From: Janthinobacterium sp. B9-8
GTDB lineage: Bacteria > Pseudomonadota > Gammaproteobacteria > Burkholderiales > Chitinibacteraceae
Direction of reading: 5' to 3'
Length of the DNA: 64,000 nt
Assembly: GCF_000969645.2 (NCBI RefSeq)
Contig: NZ_CP014222.1
Coordinates: 2,731,740-2,795,739 of the forward strand
Shown: in pieces, positions 61,228 through 64,000 of the stretch
How positions within the stretch are numbered: the first letter of the stretch is position 1
Layout of the letters: every line of letters starts with the position of its first letter
Program-made: the position numbers and the translations under genes
The notes under the pieces: model-generated
The model's input: only the letters and a program-made list of their open reading frames with translations
What the model was told of the DNA's origin: nothing
The model's database searches: none

Positions 61228-61857
61228 ATGGACATTGGGAAAATTGAAATAAAGCTGGATAAATGCTGGGAGCTACAAGATCTTTCAGTATTCACCAAAC
61301 AGTACGTTCAGCTATACAGCTTTTTCTATGTTCTCAAGTGTGTAGATGAAGGAATGTATGTCGGGCTGAATTTCTCCACCTACCCATGGGGCGGTGGTTA
61401 CAGTGTTGTTAATTTCTTCAAAGGTTCCTACGGCTTAACTCCAGATGAGTACCGTCTTCAAGTAAACAAAATTCAGTATGCTTCACCTGGATTTATTGAG
61501 CTTAGTGGTGCTATAGCCATCGCCTCAGATGTAAGTATTTTAGTTAGCGCACTATGTGCATCAGCTTTAGCTCTCAACAAAACATACGATACAATAGTAA
61601 AAAGTTATCACAGCAGAAGGTTAGGCCAAATCAAAGTTCAAGAAGCCGAATCAAAATTAATGCAAGACGATATCGCATTTATACAGCAATCAATTAAGCG
61701 CTTATATTCCGAATTCAAATTACGCCCTGAGCAAATAAACGCAATACAAAAAATCACAAACGGCAATGACCTTATACAGTTAAAAATTCTTTTGGCACTA
61801 TATCGTCGAGCAGAACCAATTCAAGGGCAGCAGTCGTCAGGAAAAGCACGGTTGTAA
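61228..61857 (+). CDS. cassette protein of unknown function
   Basis: 209 residues. The first 80 are mixed with an aromatic, Gly-rich stretch (LNFSTYPWGGGYSVVNFFKG), then a notable IQYASPGFIELSGAIAIASD segment followed by a Leu/Ala helix that could be a membrane hairpin, and a long C-terminal helix pair. I recall similar SPGFIDLxG proteins in accessory regions but know no function. It is a single-gene cassette ended by attC 61862. Confidence 0.7.
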   Translation: MDIGKIEIKLDKCWELQDLSVFTKQYVQLYSFFYVLKCVDEGMYVGLNFSTYPWGGGYSVVNFFKGSYGLTPDEYRLQVNKIQYASPGFIELSGAIAIASDVSILVSALCASALALNKTYDTIVKSYHSRRLGQIKVQEAESKLMQDDIAFIQQSIKRLYSEFKLRPEQINAIQKITNGNDLIQLKILLALYRRAEPIQGQQSSGKARL

Positions 61858-61861
61858 TTAC

Positions 61862-61935
61862 ATAACAAATGGTTCAAATCGTTTGCTCCGCTCACTAACA
61901 CGGGATAAAGCCTCTCCTTAACCAAACGTTAGGTC
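61862..61935 (+). other. attC recombination site
   Basis: ATAACAAATGGTTCAAATCG at left and TCCTTAACCAAACGTTAGGT at right, textbook attC boxes with short central palindrome. Confidence 0.92.
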
Positions 61936-61953
61936 TTAGCAAAAAATATACAT

Positions 61954-62088
61954 ATGACCAAACATACAATACAAAACTACTACATCTCATACGAACAACA
62001 AACAAATCATGATATTGAGGGGAAAGGAACCCATTGCTTCCGTTTAAGTCGCGGTTTTATGGTTTTTCTGCGCAAAAGTATTCCATAA
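61954..62088 (+). CDS. short cassette ORF, possibly a truncated gene
   Basis: Frame from ATG 61954 encodes 44 residues (MTKHTIQNYYISYEQQTNHD to FMVFLRKSIP). It is the first ORF after attC 61862, with AAAAAATA before the ATG but no strong ribosome site. It may be a remnant of a longer gene, with the following 62134 gene the main product of the cassette. Confidence 0.35.
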   Translation: MTKHTIQNYYISYEQQTNHDIEGKGTHCFRLSRGFMVFLRKSIP

Positions 62089-62133
62089 AACCACAACTTA
62101 AAAACTGCCGCTGAACTCGGCGCTAGGGTCGCT

Positions 62134-62562
62134 ATGCACTTAATAAACAAGCTTTCCGAAAAAATGATGGAGCATATAGCCGAAGCAGCTATTGCTTCAG
62201 TATCCGTCTTGCTTGTTTTTGCCGCAAAAGAACTTTCCCCTATAGTTTTACCGCTAATTGAAAGTAAACTTTCCAATCAAACATTGCTGTCTCTTTTTCT
62301 GGCTTCATTAGCAATAAATTTAATTTTGGCAGTCCTCATATATGTGGCATCTAAAAAACCAGACTTTAATTTGAAATATGGCATTTACTGGGACAGTAAA
62401 AAAAACCCTCATTGTCCAGCATGCCAAAAACCTGTTGCAGGCTACAGTGACTACGGGGCATCGGGAAAAGGCTATTATTGCAAACCATGTAAACAGATTT
62501 TTCCACTAACTGATGTATCTGGTAATGACATATCACCCAGCCAAGCAATTAGTGAACTTTAA
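62134..62562 (+). CDS. membrane protein with C-terminal zinc ribbon
   Basis: 142 residues. Two membrane spans (about 15-32 and 50-70) precede a cytoplasmic zinc ribbon: HCPACQKPVAGYSDYG then YYCKPCKQIFPL, two CxxC pairs. The stop lies in the attC left core. Function unknown; a membrane zinc-ribbon protein could sense or bind nucleic acid. Confidence 0.75.
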   Translation: MHLINKLSEKMMEHIAEAAIASVSVLLVFAAKELSPIVLPLIESKLSNQTLLSLFLASLAINLILAVLIYVASKKPDFNLKYGIYWDSKKNPHCPACQKPVAGYSDYGASGKGYYCKPCKQIFPLTDVSGNDISPSQAISEL

Positions 62563-62621
62563 CCCTGGCCCATCCATCAAGCGGGGCCTGCTAAAGCCAC
62601 CCCTTATGTCAAACGTTATGT
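62557..62621 (+). other. attC recombination site
   Basis: CTTTAACCCTGGCCCATCC at left and CTTATGTCAAACGTTATG at right; GC-rich central palindrome (GGGGCC/GGCC-like). Contains the stop of the preceding gene. Confidence 0.85.
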
Positions 62622-62636
62622 TGCAAAGGAGGTTCA

Positions 62637-63056
62637 GTGAGTACCGGCATATTCTCTCTTATCGGTTTAGTAGTAGGCGCAGTATTACAGTTTCTGTTCT
62701 CTCGGCACCTCGATAACAAAAAACATCAACGTGACTTAAGGGCAAAGGCATACGCCGACTACCTACAGTGCGTAAGTGAACATGCAAATCTCGGACACCA
62801 AAGAAATTCAGCAGAGGGCCGCCAACTTAGAGCCAAAACCTCTGACTCCAAATGCAGAATTTCACTTTACGGTGCACCGGCTGTGATTTCTGCATTTGCA
62901 AAATTTGAGCGACTCGGCGCGACAATGAATACAAATGAACAGTGCGGTGCCTTCACAAACATGGTGGCAGCCATGCGCAAAGATGCTCTTGGAAACTCAT
63001 CTGTAGCCCCGGCCGATCTCGAAGCTGTATTACTTGGTTCGCGTCATGCAACATAA
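62637..63056 (+). CDS. small membrane-anchored cassette protein
   Basis: 139 residues from GTG 62637, fixed by a perfect AAAGGAGG five bases upstream. One N-terminal span (about 3-22), then a basic helical soluble part (RHLDNKKHQRDLRAKAYADY) as in several cassette proteins with an unknown role. The stop lies in the attC left core. Confidence 0.78.
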   Translation: MSTGIFSLIGLVVGAVLQFLFSRHLDNKKHQRDLRAKAYADYLQCVSEHANLGHQRNSAEGRQLRAKTSDSKCRISLYGAPAVISAFAKFERLGATMNTNEQCGAFTNMVAAMRKDALGNSSVAPADLEAVLLGSRHAT

Positions 63057-63117
63057 CAACTGGTTCAAATCGCTCGCTGGGACGGGCTAAAGCCCACCTC
63101 TTAGCCAAACGTTAGGC
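63052..63117 (+). other. attC recombination site
   Basis: ATAACAACTGGTTCAAATCG at left and CTTAGCCAAACGTTAGGC at right; the best-preserved site in the array. Confidence 0.93.
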
Positions 63118-63134
63118 CTCACGTAGGAACGCCG

Positions 63135-63413
63135 ATGATGAACTATCCAAAGATCCTACCCACGCTACCACACGTGCTTCACGAGTGGATCGAGATCCAA
63201 GTCTGGCAGCAAGATCGAAACACATTTGTCGTCAGCGGTTCGTATTCCCAAGATGGCCTGCAGATGCACATCTACAATGATGCGCTCATTGCCTCGTATT
63301 CGACTCATGAAGAGGCTATTGAAGTTGGAAAGGCAATCGCGCGGCAAGCCAGCGCCGCTCGACTCATCGCCAGCTTGCCCTTCTGCTGCAGCTTTAAAGA
63401 AGGCGAACCATGA
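63135..63413 (+). CDS. last cassette gene, unknown function
   Basis: 92 residues after attC 63052. VLHEWIEIQVWQQDRNTFVV and SYSTHEEAIEVGKAIARQA suggest a small alpha/beta protein like DUF2188-type folds. No attC is seen after it, so the cassette array ends here or its last site was lost to repeat C2. Confidence 0.65.
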   Translation: MMNYPKILPTLPHVLHEWIEIQVWQQDRNTFVVSGSYSQDGLQMHIYNDALIASYSTHEEAIEVGKAIARQASAARLIASLPFCCSFKEGEP

Positions 63414-63505
63414 GTAATTCCACCTCAAAATAGTCATAAACAGGAGTAGGCTTACGCCCCCTTGAAAAAAGGTATTGTGTCCCTTGCAACAATCAGCAAG
63501 AAACC

Positions 63506-63649
63506 CGCAAATAGTGCAAGCTTTTATAGGCATACTTTTTGCGGCATAGGCCCATATTTGGCGCGGCTTAAGCCTTCATCATGCAGGTGCATAAAAAATA
63601 GCGTGTTAAGTGGGCAGGCGTGGCGGGGTCACGAGGGCGCGCGCTGGGG
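63506..63649. repeat. dispersed repeat C, copy C2
   Basis: 144 bp almost identical in its right two thirds to 8766-8909. It separates the cassette array from the tai4-like gene. The rest of 63414-63714 has no gene. Confidence 0.85.
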
Positions 63650-63683
63650 GCTGAGGCAGATTCTTCTCAACATGCAGGCTCAA

Positions 63684-63709
63684 AATAAGCCCGCAATTGC
63701 GGGCTTATT
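63684..63709 (-). terminator. terminator of the tai4-like gene
   Basis: AATAAGCCCGC and GCGGGCTTATT are a perfect 11-bp inverted repeat six bases beyond the stop of the minus-strand gene; the flanks are AT-rich. Confidence 0.75.
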
Positions 63710-63714
63710 ACGGA

Positions 63715-64000
63715 CTACTGACTTATATAACGATCTTGCTCTTTAATGAGGCGGTCATAGTCCGGCCTTTCATAAGCATCCAAACATTTCATGACGGTAA
63801 GCTCTTCCCCTGATTGTTGACCAACAAGCCTACTCTTTTTCAGATACGCATCAAAATACCCTCGCACCTTTACATAAGCGGCTTCATCATCATGGCTGCC
63901 AAGTTGGAAGTATCCTCCCCTAGCAAGCCCAGCCTCTTTTTTCAATTGCTCATTTGAGCTCAGACAATACGCAAGTCCCCATTTCTTAAGAATGCTGCGC
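63715..64000 (-). CDS. Tai4-family T6SS amidase immunity protein, 5' end outside window
   Basis: The frame stays open to the window edge, giving at least 95 residues; a TTG at 63945 is not the real start. LKKWGLAYCLSS, a GYF-x-LG stretch, VRGYFDAYLKKS, and GEELTVMKCLDAYERPDYDRLI with two conserved cysteines match Tai4 immunity proteins, which are periplasmic and inhibit the peptidoglycan amidase Tae4. The cognate effector would be upstream, beyond the right edge. Repeat C2 lies just past its end. Confidence 0.68.
   Translation of the reverse strand, partial: RSILKKWGLAYCLSSNEQLKKEAGLARGGYFQLGSHDDEAAYVKVRGYFDAYLKKSRLVGQQSGEELTVMKCLDAYERPDYDRLIKEQDRYISQ

Larger units (their letters stand above)
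56053..63413 (+). mobile_element. integron gene-cassette array without visible integrase (CALIN or distal sedentary integron)
   Basis: At least ten short genes, all rightward, unrelated to each other, with start codons close after and stop codons inside or close before attC sites. Five attC sites look intact (58270, 59744, 61862, 62557, 63052) with TAAC..GTT(A/T)(A/G)GC-type cores and inverted inner boxes (GGTTCAAATCG / TTAACCAAACG). Others are broken by repeats A. No IntI integrase or attI is in the window; it may be outside. Confidence 0.85.

Noticed and set aside
1..64000. CRISPR array
   Set aside because: No run of regularly spaced short direct repeats was seen; the repeated sequences are dispersed palindromes and attC sites.
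54325..64000. Integron integrase or attI
   Set aside because: No tyrosine recombinase frame is present near the array; the only integrase is that of the prophage at 37790.

Overview
The window is a stretch of bacterial chromosome, most likely from a betaproteobacterium of the Neisseriales / Chromobacteriaceae type (Iodobacter- or Chromobacterium-like). That placement is inferred from the tmRNA with tag ANDNNYALAA, the P2-type prophage, the gene content and a moderate base composition. No taxonomic marker other than the tmRNA was read, so it is not certain.

Layout. (1) 1-1162: the 3' part of gph, then the tmRNA gene ssrA with its own promoter. (2) 1136-39755: a complete P2-like prophage integrated into the 3' end of ssrA, bounded by an exact 78-bp direct repeat. 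Its core (about 9.8-39 kb) has the classic P2 order: Q and P leftward, then O-N-M-L-X-lysis-R-S-V-W-J-I-H-G-FI-FII-E/E'-T-U-D rightward, then repressor, Ogr, replication protein A, a putative excisionase and integrase. A -1 slippery heptamer joins E to E'. TGT-N13-ACA sites sit before the O/P, V and FI transcription units, as expected for Ogr control. Its cargo includes a type VI secretion module (VgrG, DUF4123 adaptor, small protein, Tox-REase-5 nuclease toxin, Imm52 immunity), a putative His/Cys-dyad protein, a PLD-like protein, a HEPN protein, a TumE/TumA toxin-antitoxin pair, a DNA methyltransferase and a GrlR-like protein.

(3) 39.9-42 kb: a haem-motif sensor histidine kinase. (4) 42.4-49.7 kb: an RNA-repair district. 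A short leader ORF precedes rtcB2-prfH (repair and rescue of ribosomes cut in the decoding centre) and a small phosphatase-like gene. Convergent to these lies the operon rtcB-rlaP-rtcA behind a -24/-12 promoter, with the sigma-54 activator gene rtcR divergent from it. (5) 49.9-55.4 kb: a YcaQ-type winged-helix protein, a periplasmic binding protein and poorly known membrane or lipoprotein genes.

(6) About 56-63.4 kb: an array of promoterless, same-strand, mutually unrelated genes separated by integron attC sites (five intact, others damaged) with no integrase in view, i.e. a CALIN or the distal part of a sedentary chromosomal integron. Its cassettes look defence-related (AbiH, DUF4365, a HEPN-like protein, a TIR protein) or are small membrane proteins. 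Two families of about 90-100-bp palindromic repeats (A and B) are inserted at cassette boundaries and in places rewrite gene ends. Family A also occurs in the prophage cargo. A third repeat (C, 144 bp) is found once in the prophage cargo and once beside a Tai4-type T6SS immunity gene that runs off the right edge.
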